The notes: a model not told the origin generated them from the sequence alone. DNA of 64,000 nucleotides from Saprospiraceae bacterium (GCA_016714085.1 JADJNW010000014.1:244031-308030), one strand, 5' to 3'; counted from the stretch's first letter, positions 35,592 through 45,039 are shown. A program made the numbers and translations.

Positions 35592-35618
35592 AATATATTG
35601 ATTGTCAGGTGAAAAAAT

Positions 35619-36743
35619 CTATGGACGCACTACCACCAAGCGTTTCGTAGTAATGGTTTTACCGCGTTCGTCTTGCAAGCTATACAAATAGGTGCCTTTT
35701 CTCAAAAAAGAAATATCCACTTTTTCAATGCGTTGACCGTTGATATAATAACGCTCATTCCAAACTTCTGTGCCGAGAATGTTATAAATCGTCAGCTTAT
35801 AATTACCCGGATTTAAATTAGAAAACTCAAACCGCACATTCACAATCGCAGGGTTTGGAAAAGCGTAAACGCTTGGTTTTAAGGCTTGTACGTTTTGTAT
35901 GTCGGTTACCAAATCGTTGGCTTTGTATTCTACCCGCAGTGCTTTTTGTTCTTGTTTATCCATTCTGACCACGGCAATTGGTTCTTTGGCTTCATTGCTG
36001 AAAAAATAGTAAGTAATCGTCGTATCTTTTCCAATCAGATCAGAATTTGGAATCAAATTGGTAATGTCCTGCCAACCAAGAAAGCCGAGTTTTGCATCCA
36101 AACGCGCTTCCTTTATCACGGTGCGCTTTTCGCGCAAAACGTTGTAAATATCGCCAGGAATCGTGAGCTTGCCCCAGGCATCTACTATATCGCGGCGCTC
36201 AGAGGCAATACGAATGCGCATGGAATCTGGCGTAATAGGCAATTGATCTAAAATCGCATCTGGCAAATCATCAGAAGAAAAAGCAAAAGCAAAAGCCGAA
36301 GAAGTTTGCTTATTGTCACCATAGCGCATCGGTGAGCGGCGCTCCACTATCGGTGGATTGAAATGTACAGGCACGCGAATGCCGAAATTGAAAGGGTCTT
36401 CACCGTACAAGCCTACTATTTGGTAAGCGGAAGATGTGGAGCGATAATAGGCTTCTCCCGAAGCGACCAAAGGTGTAAACAGAGTTGCATTGGAAAATTC
36501 AAACGATTGTTCACCTTCTGAGGCTGGGCGTACTGCAATTTGTTGCGTAAAAGGAGATTGCAGCGAAGTAAAATCCCAACGCAAATCTGCTCCTCCAGGC
36601 GTAATCGAAATATTAGAGGGCAAATTATCTATTGCGATACGCAGCGTATCACCTGCTTGCGGAAAATTTACATTCGTAATGGTAATTTGAGCAAAAATTT
36701 GGACTGCACTCAGCAGCGAAGCCAAGAGTAAAATGTGTTTCAT
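35619..36743 (-). CDS. Secreted protein with type IX sorting domain
   Basis: From the ATG at 36743 there is a signal peptide (MKHILLLASLLSAVQIFAQ), then about 270 residues of beta-rich sequence without a recognised domain. The C-terminal type A sorting domain follows (SVYAFPNPAIVNVRFEF, TIYNILGTEVW, KVDISFLRKGTYLYSLQ). It should be exported by the Sec pathway and then moved to the surface or medium by the type IX system. The upstream frame to 36848 lacks a signal and is not used. The function of the passenger is unknown. Confidence 0.82.
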   Translation of the reverse strand: MKHILLLASLLSAVQIFAQITITNVNFPQAGDTLRIAIDNLPSNISITPGGADLRWDFTSLQSPFTQQIAVRPASEGEQSFEFSNATLFTPLVASGEAYYRSTSSAYQIVGLYGEDPFNFGIRVPVHFNPPIVERRSPMRYGDNKQTSSAFAFAFSSDDLPDAILDQLPITPDSMRIRIASERRDIVDAWGKLTIPGDIYNVLREKRTVIKEARLDAKLGFLGWQDITNLIPNSDLIGKDTTITYYFFSNEAKEPIAVVRMDKQEQKALRVEYKANDLVTDIQNVQALKPSVYAFPNPAIVNVRFEFSNLNPGNYKLTIYNILGTEVWNERYYINGQRIEKVDISFLRKGTYLYSLQDERGKTITTKRLVVVRP

Positions 36744-36857
36744 GCCTTTGACAATTGCGTTTAAGGGACTGTGGCATAAAGTTAGGACTTTCAAAGGAAA
36801 GAGGCAAACAAAAGGTAGCCGTTTGGCGCACTTTTGGTAGTGTGCCAAACATATTTG

Positions 36858-38668
36858 TCAGAACGCCTGCAACTCCACCAATTTCTGGTATTCGCCTTCT
36901 TTTTTCAATAATTCTCGATGGTTGCCGCGTTCAAGGATTTTGCCGTCGCGCATAACGATGATTTCATCGGCGTGTTGAATGGTGCTTAATCGGTGCGCAA
37001 TGACAATGGAGGTGCGGTTTTTCATCAATTCTAATAATGCTTCCTGGACCAGTTTCTCCGACTCAGAATCCAATGCGGATGTGGCTTCGTCCAGAATTAA
37101 GATAGGTGGATTTTTCAGAATCGCTCTGGCGATGGTCAATCTTTGGCGCTGCCCGCCGGAGAGTTTATTGCCGCGATCGCCGATATTCGTCTGATAGCCA
37201 TTTTCAGTAGCGATAATAAAATCGTGCGCATTGGCAATCTTCGCAGCGCGGATTACATCTTCTTCTTTTACATTTTCTAAACCAAATACGATATTATTAT
37301 AAATGGTATCATTAAATAAGATCGCTTCTTGCGAAACAATGCCCATCAAAGAGCGGAGATCGTGTAATTTATAATGCTTGATGTTGACACCGTCAATAAA
37401 AATACCACCCAATTGCACATCATAAAATCGCGGCAATAAATCTACCAGCGTGGACTTCCCAGCACCGGACGCGCCTACGAGCGCGATAGCTTTACCTTTT
37501 TGAATACGTAAATTAATGTCTTCCAGTACATTACCTTCTTCGGGTTTGTAACCAAAAGTCACATTTCTGTACTCGATTTCGTGTTCAAAATGCTGAATTG
37601 ATAAGGCATTGGGGATTTCCTGAATATTGTTTTTTGCATCAAGGATTTTTTCTACCCGAAACATAGCGGCCACGCCCTTTTGCACATTGTATAAAGCCCT
37701 TGTAAATTGCTTGGCGGGTTGTATCACATTATAAAAAACATAAATAAATGTCAGGAAAGTTGCCGCTTGCAATTCGCCGCTGAACACCTGCCGTGAGCCG
37801 TACCACAGCAAAACTGCTACCACACCAATCCCCATAAATTCCGATAAAGGCGAAGCTAAATCTCTGCGCCACAGCACTTTAGTAAGGATGCGCCGATATT
37901 CGTTATTTTCTTTATTGAATTTTTTATCCTGATACGATTCCGCATTAAAACCCTTGATAATCCTCAAACCACCTAAGGTTTCTTCGATAATGCTTACCAG
38001 CGTACCCAGCTTTTCCTGCACTTGATGCGAGCTTTTGCGCAAGGTACGCCCGATGCCACCAATGACAATCGCTGTAAAAATCATCAGAATAAAAACAAAA
38101 AACGTGAGCGAAGGACTCAAAAACAGCATCGTAATCAGCGATCCAATCACAATTAGCGGCTCTCGAAAAATAGCTTCCAGTACATTGAGAATGCTCCATT
38201 CTACCTCCTGTACATCAGCTGTGATGCGCGACATCAGGTCGCCTTTGCGCTCTTCACTGAAATAACCCAAATGCAAATGCAGGATTTTGTCAAATAATTG
38301 CCGCCGCAAATCACGGATAATGCCATTGCGCACCGGCGCCATAAAAACAAGGATAAGTAATGGAATAGGTTTTTAAAGAAAAAAACCGTGACAATCGCGC
38401 TACAGATATAAATTAATGCTTGTTCTTTTCCATAAGTAAGAATAACTTGACTGGTGAAGTAGTTGGCAGTATATTCAATATTCTGAAGCCAAGATTCCGG
38501 TTTTTGAGTGACTGGGTCGGTATTGCCAAATAAAATATTGATAAAAGGAATCAGCAACGGCGCACTGACGACCGTGAAAACCGCGGTAAGAATGTTGCTT
38601 ATGATATTAGAAACAACATACGCTTTATAATTTTTAATATATCGGAGTAATCTCCAAAAACTTTTCAT
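36858..38668 (-). CDS. ABC exporter, fused permease and ATPase (MsbA-like), one frameshift
   Basis: An ABC type IV half-transporter that would work as a homodimer in the inner membrane. Six membrane helices lie in the first 330 residues. The ATPase domain has Walker A GASGAGKST, Q-loop IVSQEAI, signature LSGGQRQR, Walker B ILILDEATSALD and switch His IVIAHRLS. Lipid A or lipid-linked export is typical of this clade, but the substrate is not certain. The N-terminal frame runs to about 38335. A lost T in the TTGTTTTTATG stretch then shifts reading into the main frame. I prefer the ATG at 38668 (MKSFWRLLRYIKNYK), because the ATG at 38680 is part of the hairpin repeat. Joined length about 603 aa. 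Confidence 0.88.
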
Positions 38669-38671
38669 TTC

Positions 38672-38754
38672 ATTGACCATTTAAGATTTACCATTGACCA
38701 TTCCCAAAACACTGTAACCAGTCAAGCGGTAAATGGTAAATGCTCAATGGTTAA
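38672..38754. repeat. Intergenic hairpin (ACCATTGACCATT words)
   Basis: CATTGACCATTTAAGATTTA followed by another CCATTGACCATT (38671-38702) can pair with GGTAAATGGTAAATGCTCAATGG and onward (38729-38754). It fills the gap between the ABC exporter and accC and touches the first ATG of the exporter. Confidence 0.55.
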
Positions 38755-40093
38755 TCCTCTTTCAAGTTGAAATCATTCAAGAATCCCGTATGGAAATTGC
38801 CGGCACGGAAATTCTCATCTTTCATTAAACGCTGATGGAATGGGATAGTTGTCTTCACGCCTTCCACGATAAATTCATCCAAAGCACGCTCCATTTTCTT
38901 GATGCACTCCTCACGTGTGCGCGCGCGGCAAATGAGTTTGGCAATCATGGAGTCATAAAAAGGCGGAATAACATAACCTGCATATACATGAGTATCTACA
39001 CGCACGCCATGCCCTTTGGAAGTATGTAAAGATATAATCTTGCCCGGGCTGGGACGGAAGCCATTGAACGGATCCTCTGCATTGATGCGGCACTCCATGG
39101 CATACACTTCCGGGATGTAGTTTTGACCGCTTAGTTTTTCACCGCCGCGATTTTGATTTGCTCTTTAATCAGGTCAAAATCAATGACTTCTTCCGTCACA
39201 GGATGTTCCACCTGGATACGCGTGTTCATTTCCATGAAGTAGAAATTCCGATATTTGTCCACCAAAAACTCAATCGTACCAACGCCTTCATAGTTAATAG
39301 CCTCGCCAGCTTTGACTGCCGCATCCCCCATTTTTTGGCGCAACTCATCGGTCATAAATGGAGATGGCGATTCCTCGACCAATTTCTGATGGCGTCTTTG
39401 AATAGAACAATCACGTTCAGAAAGGTGAATCACTTTACCATATTGATCGCCTATGATCTGAAACTCAATGTGACGCGGTTCTTCTACAAATTTTTCGATA
39501 TAAACACCATCATTTCCAAAGGCAGCTTTGGCTTCCTGACGCGCCATGCTCCAGGAATTTTCAAAATCTTTTTCTTCCCAAACAATGCGCATCCCTTTCC
39601 CACCACCACCAGCAGTAGCTTTCACCATCACCGGGTAGCCCACTTCTTTCGCCACTTTCAATCCATGCTTCAAATCTTTGACCAAGCCATCTGATCCAGG
39701 CACAACGGGTACTCCAGCTTTGATCATCGTTTCTTTTGCTGTGATTTTATCACCCATTTTGCGAATCTGATTCGGCGTTGGTCCAATAAATTTGATGCCA
39801 TATTCCAGGCAAACCTCAGCAAAATCAGCATTTTCAGCTAAAAATCCATACCCAGGATGCACCGCATCGGCATTTGTAATTTCCACAGCTGCCATGATGC
39901 GCGGAATGCTTAGGTAAGACTCCGAAGAGGGGGGCGGGCCGATACACACTGCTTCATCAGCAAAGCGTACGTGCAGACTTTCGCGGTCGGCTGTAGAATA
40001 GACCGCCACTGTTTTGATGCCCATCTCACGGCAAGTGCGAATGATACGCAAGGCAATTTCGCCGCGATTTGCAATTAATATTTTGTTGAACAT
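38751..40093 (-). CDS. accC: Biotin carboxylase subunit of acetyl-CoA carboxylase, one frameshift
   Basis: AccC carboxylates the biotin on AccB with bicarbonate and ATP, the first step of fatty-acid synthesis. The start at 40093 (MFNKILIANRGEIALRIIRT) and the ATP-grasp region (KATAGGGGKGMRIV) are intact. So are ERDCSIQRRHQKLVEESPS and the dyad MNTRIQVEHPVTEEV. Near 39130 the frame ends in AAVKN. With one G restored in GGCGGTG it reads AAGEKLSGQNYIPEVYAMEC and continues to 38751, with RARTREECIKKMERALDE. Joined length about 448 aa, normal. The gene is essential, so the frameshift is almost certainly an artefact. accB follows upstream in the operon order efp-accB-accC. Confidence 0.93.
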
Positions 40094-40113
40094 AAAAATT
40101 GAAAATTGAAAAT

Positions 40114-40187
40114 AGCAACAAGCGGCAAGCCACAAGCTATAAGAGGTTCGAAGCCCATCTTGTTACTTGTTGCTTGTTTCTTGCGGC
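40114..40187. repeat. Intergenic hairpin (GCAACAAGCGGCAAGC words)
   Basis: AGCAACAAGCGGCAAGCCAC and onward (40114-40138) is an iterated CAAGC word. It can pair imperfectly with CTTGTTACTTGTTGCTTGTT and onward (40159-40187). It lies between accB and accC, which are otherwise close together. Confidence 0.5.
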
Positions 40188-40190
40188 GCA

Positions 40191-40691
40191 TTAGGGTTCT
40201 ACCAAAAACAACACTTGATCGTATTCTACTGGCTGAGCATCCTCTACCACAACTTTTACAATCGTACCGCTTATATCGGACTCAATTTCATTGAATAATT
40301 TCATAGCCTCCACGATACAAACCACATTGCCCGCTTCGACACGGTCACCGACTTTCACATAAGGTGGCTTGTCAGGAGACTGAGATCGGTAGAACGTTCC
40401 GACGATTGGCGATTTGATTTCCAAATATTTCTTATCAGCTTTGGGTGCTGCTTCCGGTTTTTTCGTCTCTTGCTCAGGCTTTGGTTCAGCAGTAGGCATC
40501 GATCCCGCAGGTACAGGTGGCATGACGGGCGCAGCAGTATGAGGGGCTACGATCGGCTGCATGAATGGCTTATTCGTGCCGTAATACTTCGTGCGGATAG
40601 ACAGTTCAAATTCTCCATCTTTCACTTTGAATTCAGCGAGATCCGATTTGCCGACAAGCCTGATGAGTTCCTGGATTTCTTTGAATGTCAT
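40191..40691 (-). CDS. accB: Biotin carboxyl carrier protein of acetyl-CoA carboxylase
   Basis: AccB carries the covalently bound biotin between AccC and the carboxyltransferase. The 166-residue product has an N-terminal domain (FKEIQELIRLVGKSDLAEF), a Pro/Ala-rich linker (about residues 50-90) and a biotinyl domain. The attachment site is the central Lys of VEAMKLFNEIE. It ends DQVLFLVEP. Its stop is 97 bases from accC and its start is 3 bases from the efp stop, so the genes form an operon. Confidence 0.95.
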   Translation of the reverse strand: MTFKEIQELIRLVGKSDLAEFKVKDGEFELSIRTKYYGTNKPFMQPIVAPHTAAPVMPPVPAGSMPTAEPKPEQETKKPEAAPKADKKYLEIKSPIVGTFYRSQSPDKPPYVKVGDRVEAGNVVCIVEAMKLFNEIESDISGTIVKVVVEDAQPVEYDQVLFLVEP

Positions 40692-40694
40692 AAC

Positions 40695-41261
40695 TTATTG
40701 TTTTACGCGCTCCATGTAAGCGCCGGTACTGGTGTCAATTTTGATAAGATCGCCTTCATTTATGAATAGAGGTACTTTCACTTCTGCATTGGTTTCTACC
40801 GTTGCTGGCTTGTAAGTATTGGTTGCGGTATCACCTTTGAGTCCTGGTTCGGTGTAAGTCACTTTAAGGATGACGTACTGCGGCATTTCAATAGTAAGCG
40901 GAATTTCTTTCTCTGCATGGAAAAGGATATCCACTTCTGTGCCTTCTTTTAGTAACTCCGGGCGCTCGAGCATATCACCATTTATGGTCACCTGCTCGAA
41001 ACTTTCATTATTCATAAAATTATAGCCGGTTTCATCGGGGTACAAAAACTGGAATCGCTGACGTTCAACACGCACTACGTCTAGCTTATGACCCGAAGGA
41101 AAGTTATTTTCAATGACTCGTCCATCGGTCACGTTTTTCAATTTGGTACGCACAAAAGCAGCGCCTTTACCGGGCTTCACATGCTGGAATTCTACAACTG
41201 CGTAAATACCATTATTGTAGTCGATGCACAAGCCTTTGCGAATATCTGAAGTATCTGCCAT
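40695..41261 (-). CDS. efp: Translation elongation factor P
   Basis: EF-P binds stalled ribosomes and helps form peptide bonds at polyproline runs. The 188-residue product has three beta domains: DIRKGLCIDYNNGIYAVVEF, the loop HVKPGKGAAFVRTK with the modifiable Lys (PGKG) and the C-terminal GDLIKIDTSTGAYMERV. The Lys here lacks the clear context of one known modification system. It begins at the ATG at 41261 and is the first gene of efp-accB-accC. Confidence 0.96.
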   Translation of the reverse strand: MADTSDIRKGLCIDYNNGIYAVVEFQHVKPGKGAAFVRTKLKNVTDGRVIENNFPSGHKLDVVRVERQRFQFLYPDETGYNFMNNESFEQVTINGDMLERPELLKEGTEVDILFHAEKEIPLTIEMPQYVILKVTYTEPGLKGDTATNTYKPATVETNAEVKVPLFINEGDLIKIDTSTGAYMERVKQ

Positions 41262-41296
41262 TACTTGGTTAAGTTTAAAAATTCAAAATTGTATTA

Positions 41297-41304
41297 CAAA
41301 GATA
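41297..41304 (-). promoter_or_regulatory. -7 element of the efp-accB-accC operon
   Basis: The minus strand reads TATCTTTG at 41304-41297, 35 bases ahead of the efp ATG. No TTTG is found at the proper spacing, so only this half is supported. Confidence 0.4.
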
Positions 41305-41309
41305 TAAAA

Positions 41310-41432
41310 GAATGATGGAATGATTGATTTAGTGAATTATTGAGTGACTGAATTATTGGGTGATTGATTAAGTGAATGTTGAGTTAATCAAATATTCTAT
41401 CATCCTTTCATTCAATAATTCAATCATTCAAT
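41310..41432. repeat. Intergenic hairpin (GAATGATTGA / TTATTGAGTGA words)
   Basis: The segment 41310-41385 is an iterated set of words such as GAATGATTGATTTAGTGAAT and TTATTGAGTGACTGAATTA. The far arm CATTCAATAATTCAATCATT (41409-41428) pairs with it and runs into the fabH stop codon (41428-41430). It is the most repetitive gap in the window. Confidence 0.65.
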
Positions 41433-42417
41433 ACGCCCACTTCAAATAAGTAGCGCCCCAGGTAAAGCCGCCGCCAAATGCTGTGAGCATAATATTATCA
41501 CCTTTATTAAATTGATTTTCCCATTCCCACATGCATAGCGGAAGCGTACCAGCCGTCGTGTTGCCGTATTTATGAATATTCACGGTCACTTTTTCCAACG
41601 GGAAATTTAATGTCCCGGCCACTGATTCAATGATGCGAATATTAGCCTGATGCGGGATCAGCCAATTCAAGGTCTCATTGTTCAAACCATTGCGCCCCAT
41701 CACCTTTGAAACCCCATCTGCCATACCAGATACTGCAGCTTTAAAAACAGGCTTACCGTTTTGGTACACAAAATGCTCTCCATTTGCCACCGTTTCTACT
41801 GAGGCAGGACGCGCCGAGCCGCCCGCTTTTTGGTGCAAATACATTCGGCCAGAACCATCGCTTTTATGCAAAGAATCAATAATACCAAGTTCTTCGGTAT
41901 TGGGTTCTAACAAAACCGCGCCACAGCCGTCGCCAAAAATAACGCAAGTAGTTCGATCATTATAATCAATAATCGAAGACATTTTATCACCGCCGATCAC
42001 GACCACTTTCTTATAAGTGCCTGATTCTATGAATTTTGCACCAGTAGTAAGTGCATACAAAAAGCCCGAGCAGGCAGCATTGATATCATAACCAAAAGCA
42101 TTTTTCATGCCCACGACATCAGAAACGGTATTTGCTGTATCCGGGAAAACGGTATCAGGCGTTACGGTAGCAAAGATCACAAGCTCTATATCCAGCGGAT
42201 CGGTGTTGGTTTTTTTCAGAAGTCCGCGTACTGCCTCAATGCCCATGACCGAAGTGCCCTTGCCTTCTCCTTTTAGTATATGACGTTCTTTGATACCCGT
42301 ACGAGACGTAATCCACTCATCAGTGGTATCTACAATTGTTTCCAATTCTTTATTGGTAAGCACATAATCGGGTACATAACCATGAACACCCGTAATTGCT
42401 GCTGTAATCTTGGACAT
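41428..42417 (-). CDS. fabH: 3-oxoacyl-ACP synthase III
   Basis: FabH condenses acetyl-CoA (or a branched primer) with malonyl-ACP to begin fatty-acid synthesis. The catalytic triad is visible: Cys in NAACSGFLYAL, His in IPHQANIRI and Asn in HKYGNTTAGT. The GGDKMSSIIDY and GDGCGAVLLEP segments are also typical. The length from the ATG at 42417 (MSKITAAITG) is 329 aa; an ATG at 42429 would add four residues. It sits upstream of the efp operon but is separated from it by a long hairpin repeat. Confidence 0.95.
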   Translation of the reverse strand: MSKITAAITGVHGYVPDYVLTNKELETIVDTTDEWITSRTGIKERHILKGEGKGTSVMGIEAVRGLLKKTNTDPLDIELVIFATVTPDTVFPDTANTVSDVVGMKNAFGYDINAACSGFLYALTTGAKFIESGTYKKVVVIGGDKMSSIIDYNDRTTCVIFGDGCGAVLLEPNTEELGIIDSLHKSDGSGRMYLHQKAGGSARPASVETVANGEHFVYQNGKPVFKAAVSGMADGVSKVMGRNGLNNETLNWLIPHQANIRIIESVAGTLNFPLEKVTVNIHKYGNTTAGTLPLCMWEWENQFNKGDNIMLTAFGGGFTWGATYLKWAY

Positions 42418-42470
42418 TTTAATTTGCATTTTAAAATCGGACGCGAAGGTAAAAATTTTTTCTCAATACC

Positions 42471-43988
42471 TTAGTTGAAAGACTGGGAATCAAGCGCTTC
42501 TTCCGTATCCGAGTTTACATACGATACTGCCCACAAGCCCAGGAAAGTCAATAAACCGTTGACCGCCAAAATCAAAAATCCAAATTGGAATCCGAAAAAC
42601 AGCTTAGCAGAATATATATCCAACAAATAGGATATGATTGGAGCAGCTACGCAGATGACCACAATCACCCAAGTATCCTGTACTTTCCTTTTGGTTAAGA
42701 CACCAAATGCAAACAAGCCAAGCAAAGGGCCGTAGGTATAGCCCGCAGCTTTGAATAACTGATTGATAATCGCGTTGTTATCTAATGCAGCAAAAAATAA
42801 TACAATAAAAAACAACAAAAAAGACATACTGATATGGACAATCATGCGCACGCGTTTCTTTCTCTCCTCCGTCCAATCTTTATTATACAAATCGAGGAAA
42901 TCTACTGAAAATGAAGTAGTTAGAGCAGTTAAAGTCGAATCCGCGCTGGAATAAGCAGCAGCGATCAAACCCAAAACAAAGATAATGCCTGCAATGGGCG
43001 GTAGGTGCTGAAATGCAATCGTTGGGTATAGTTGATCAGAGCGTTGCGGCAGTTCCAGTCCCACATTCGCAGCATAGATATAAAGTATAGCACCAAGCGA
43101 TAAGAATAAAAGGTTGACAAATACGAGAATAAAACTAAATGTGAACATATTTTTTTGAGCATCTCGAAGGCTGCGGCAAGTTAAGTTTTTTTGCATCATA
43201 TCCTGATCCAGTCCTGTCATCACAATAGTGATAAGTGCGCCGCTAAAAAATTGTTTGAAGAAATTATTTGGATCGTTCCAACCGCCTTTGAAGAAAAATA
43301 CTTGGGAATATTCACTATTTCGCACCATCGCCATCAAACCCCAAATGTCTGTTTCCAGTACTTGTGCAATAATAACGATTGTGAGGATTACAGCCGCAAT
43401 CATACAAACAGTCTGAAGGGTATCGGTATAAACCACTGTTTTGATACCACCCCGAAAAGTATAAACCCATATAAGCAAAATAGTAATAAAAACCGTGACC
43501 CAAAACGGAATGCCGTAATAATCCATTACAAATCGCTGCATCACAATCGCTACCAAAAACAGGCGGAAAGAAGAACCAATCGCGCGAGACAACAGGAAAT
43601 ACGCAGCGCCCATTTTGTAAGGATAATATCCGAGACGCTTCTCTAAATAAGTATAAATAGAAGTCAAATTGAGTTTGTAGTACAATGGCAAGAGTACCAA
43701 AGCGATCACCGTATATCCCAGTAAGTAACCAAAAACAATTTGCATATATGCAAATGCTTGATTCTCACCGCCCGCACCCACTGCGCCGGGGATGGAAATA
43801 AAAGTAACCCCCGAAAGCGATGCGCCAATCATACCAAATGCCACGACAAACCACGGCGATCGTCGCCCGGCAAGAAAGAAACTTTCGTTGCTGGAATCTC
43901 TGCTTGTGAAATAAGAAATAATAATAAGTAGCAAAAAATAGCAAAGAATAATCCCCAGTATAAGGCCCGGCGTGAGTTGTTGTATCAT
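42471..43988 (-). CDS. Sodium:solute symporter family transporter
   Basis: A 505-residue LeuT-fold SSS transporter with about 13 membrane segments. The sodium-site signature GMIGASLSGVTFISIPGAVG (residues about 52-71) lies in helix 1 and helix 2. GLIAAAYSSADSTLTALTTS (about 328-347) is helix 8 with the conserved Ser/Thr cation ligands. The C-terminus is short and not fused to a kinase. The substrate cannot be read; family members move sugars, amino acids, sialic acid or small anions. The gene lies alone between fabH and the hsp20 leader. Confidence 0.92.
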   Translation of the reverse strand: MIQQLTPGLILGIILCYFLLLIIISYFTSRDSSNESFFLAGRRSPWFVVAFGMIGASLSGVTFISIPGAVGAGGENQAFAYMQIVFGYLLGYTVIALVLLPLYYKLNLTSIYTYLEKRLGYYPYKMGAAYFLLSRAIGSSFRLFLVAIVMQRFVMDYYGIPFWVTVFITILLIWVYTFRGGIKTVVYTDTLQTVCMIAAVILTIVIIAQVLETDIWGLMAMVRNSEYSQVFFFKGGWNDPNNFFKQFFSGALITIVMTGLDQDMMQKNLTCRSLRDAQKNMFTFSFILVFVNLLFLSLGAILYIYAANVGLELPQRSDQLYPTIAFQHLPPIAGIIFVLGLIAAAYSSADSTLTALTTSFSVDFLDLYNKDWTEERKKRVRMIVHISMSFLLFFIVLFFAALDNNAIINQLFKAAGYTYGPLLGLFAFGVLTKRKVQDTWVIVVICVAAPIISYLLDIYSAKLFFGFQFGFLILAVNGLLTFLGLWAVSYVNSDTEEALDSQSFN

Positions 43989-44347
43989 GGTCGTTTGCGC
44001 TCTCTTTTTCTATAATTGTTCATAGCTGGCCGATAGAATAACTTTTAAAAGTGTAGTTTCGTTACAATCGGCAATTAATTTTCCCTCGAAAAGCAAATAT
44101 AGCAAAAACAGGATTAGTAGATTCTAAAGGGCCAACCAAAGCAGTATATACTTGGCTAAAACAGCAGTTTTTTCAAGTGTTTTACATCTGCAAAATTCTT
44201 TTTGAGCATTCCACTCTATCATCGAAAATACGCATTTTCTGATAAAAATCACTCCCGTATGTTATTTTAGTCATTGAAATATAGGGCATTCCGGCTCAAT
44301 TTTGATTTTATAAATTTTGATGTCATAAAACAATGCCTAATTACTTT
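43989..44347. other. Gap upstream of hsp20 with no gene
   Basis: No coding frame with family resemblance is present on either strand in this 359-base AT-rich gap. It separates the divergent symporter and hsp20 genes and must hold both promoters. The hsp20 -7 element begins at 44348. The symporter promoter is not clear to me. Confidence 0.4.
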
Positions 44348-44355
44348 TACCTTTG
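44348..44355 (+). promoter_or_regulatory. -7 element of hsp20
   Basis: TACCTTTG followed by CGCGC matches TAnnTTTG very well. No TTTG is found 19-21 bases upstream, which could mean activation or an alternative sigma factor. The transcript would start near 44362 and have a leader of about 130 nt. Confidence 0.5.
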
Positions 44356-44356
44356 C

Positions 44357-44403
44357 GCGCTTTTTATGTTGCACCCAAATGCAAAGGAGTTTGGGTAAAG
44401 CGC
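44357..44403 (+). promoter_or_regulatory. Structured 5' leader stem-loop of hsp20
   Basis: Outer stem GCGCTTT (44357-44363) / AAAGCGC (44397-44403) is stacked on inner stem ACCCAAA (44373-44379) / TTTGGGT (44390-44396), with a 9-nt bulge on the left and a 10-nt loop. It lies at the predicted start of the mRNA. Heat-shock genes often carry such structures as thermosensors or stabilisers. Here the stem does not cover the ribosome-binding site, so a stabilising role is as likely. Confidence 0.45.
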
Positions 44404-44480
44404 TGACAAAAATCATTGATAAAGTGATTGAATACCGATAGTTTTAAAAAGATTAAAATTTAGTCTTAACCAAAATAAAA

Positions 44481-44488
44481 AAGGAGGT
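44481..44488 (+). promoter_or_regulatory. Unusually strong Shine-Dalgarno site of hsp20
   Basis: AAGGAGGT ends 3 bases before the ATG at 44492. Genes in this phylum rarely use Shine-Dalgarno pairing, and no other gene in the window has a comparable site. It also fixes the start codon. Confidence 0.7.
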
Positions 44489-44491
44489 ATC

Positions 44492-44935
44492 ATGTCACTC
44501 ATTAATTGGAGAAGAGGAGATTTACTCCCTTCGTTCAACTCAATGGTCGAAAACTTTTTCGACAACGACAATGATTTTGAAAAATGGTGGAAAGGTGCTA
44601 AAACAATTCCAGCTGTAAATGTAGTAGAAACGGATAAAAGCTTCGACATGGAGGTAGCAGCGCCCGGGATGAAAAAAGAAGATTTCAAAGTGGAAGTCAA
44701 GGAGGGGATGTTGATGATTAGCGCGGAAACCAAACATGAAGAAGAAGAAACGAAAGAAAACTATACGCGCCGCGAGTTTAGTTACAGCTCTTTCAATCGT
44801 TCGTTCCGCTTGCCGGAAAATGTAAAAGCGGATAACATTGTCGCCAACTACAAAGATGGAATTTTGAAATTGACGATGCCGAAAAAAGTAGCAAGCAAAC
44901 CGGAAGAAACTGTGAAAAAAATTGCGATTTCGTAA
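44492..44935 (+). CDS. Hsp20 / alpha-crystallin small heat-shock protein
   Basis: This ATP-independent holdase keeps unfolding proteins soluble under stress. The 147-residue product has a short N-terminal arm (RRGDLLPSFNSMVENFF) and the alpha-crystallin domain from about residue 40: AVNVVETDKSFDMEVAAPGM, FKVEVKEGMLMISAE, FNRSFRLPENV and the AxxxxGxLxLxxPK-like block ANYKDGILKLTMPKK. The tail ends KKIAIS, where an I-x-I anchor (IAI) is present. It has a strong ribosome site and a structured leader. It is first in a row of plus-strand genes that includes two CBS proteins. Confidence 0.94.
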   Translation: MSLINWRRGDLLPSFNSMVENFFDNDNDFEKWWKGAKTIPAVNVVETDKSFDMEVAAPGMKKEDFKVEVKEGMLMISAETKHEEEETKENYTRREFSYSSFNRSFRLPENVKADNIVANYKDGILKLTMPKKVASKPEETVKKIAIS

Positions 44936-44968
44936 AATTGATTAAAAAGCTTTGATTTTGTGCGAAAT

Positions 44969-45026
44969 AGAGACATTAGATGATGAGCAAAATACGTTCA
45001 ATAATTGTTCTATGTCTAATGTCTCT
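44969..45026. repeat. Perfect 12-bp inverted repeat downstream of hsp20
   Basis: AGAGACATTAGA (44969-44980) and TCTAATGTCTCT (45015-45026) pair perfectly around a 34-nt loop. The stem covers the ATG at 44980 that opens the longer version of the next gene and ends just before the ATG at 45040, which supports the later start. It is one of the word-type hairpins. Confidence 0.6.
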
Positions 45027-45039
45027 CAATCCTATTGCC

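Noticed and set aside
44980..45039. Earlier ATG for the exported helical protein
   Set aside because: It lies in one arm of a perfect inverted repeat, and the later ATG at 45040 gives a clean signal sequence with a lipobox.
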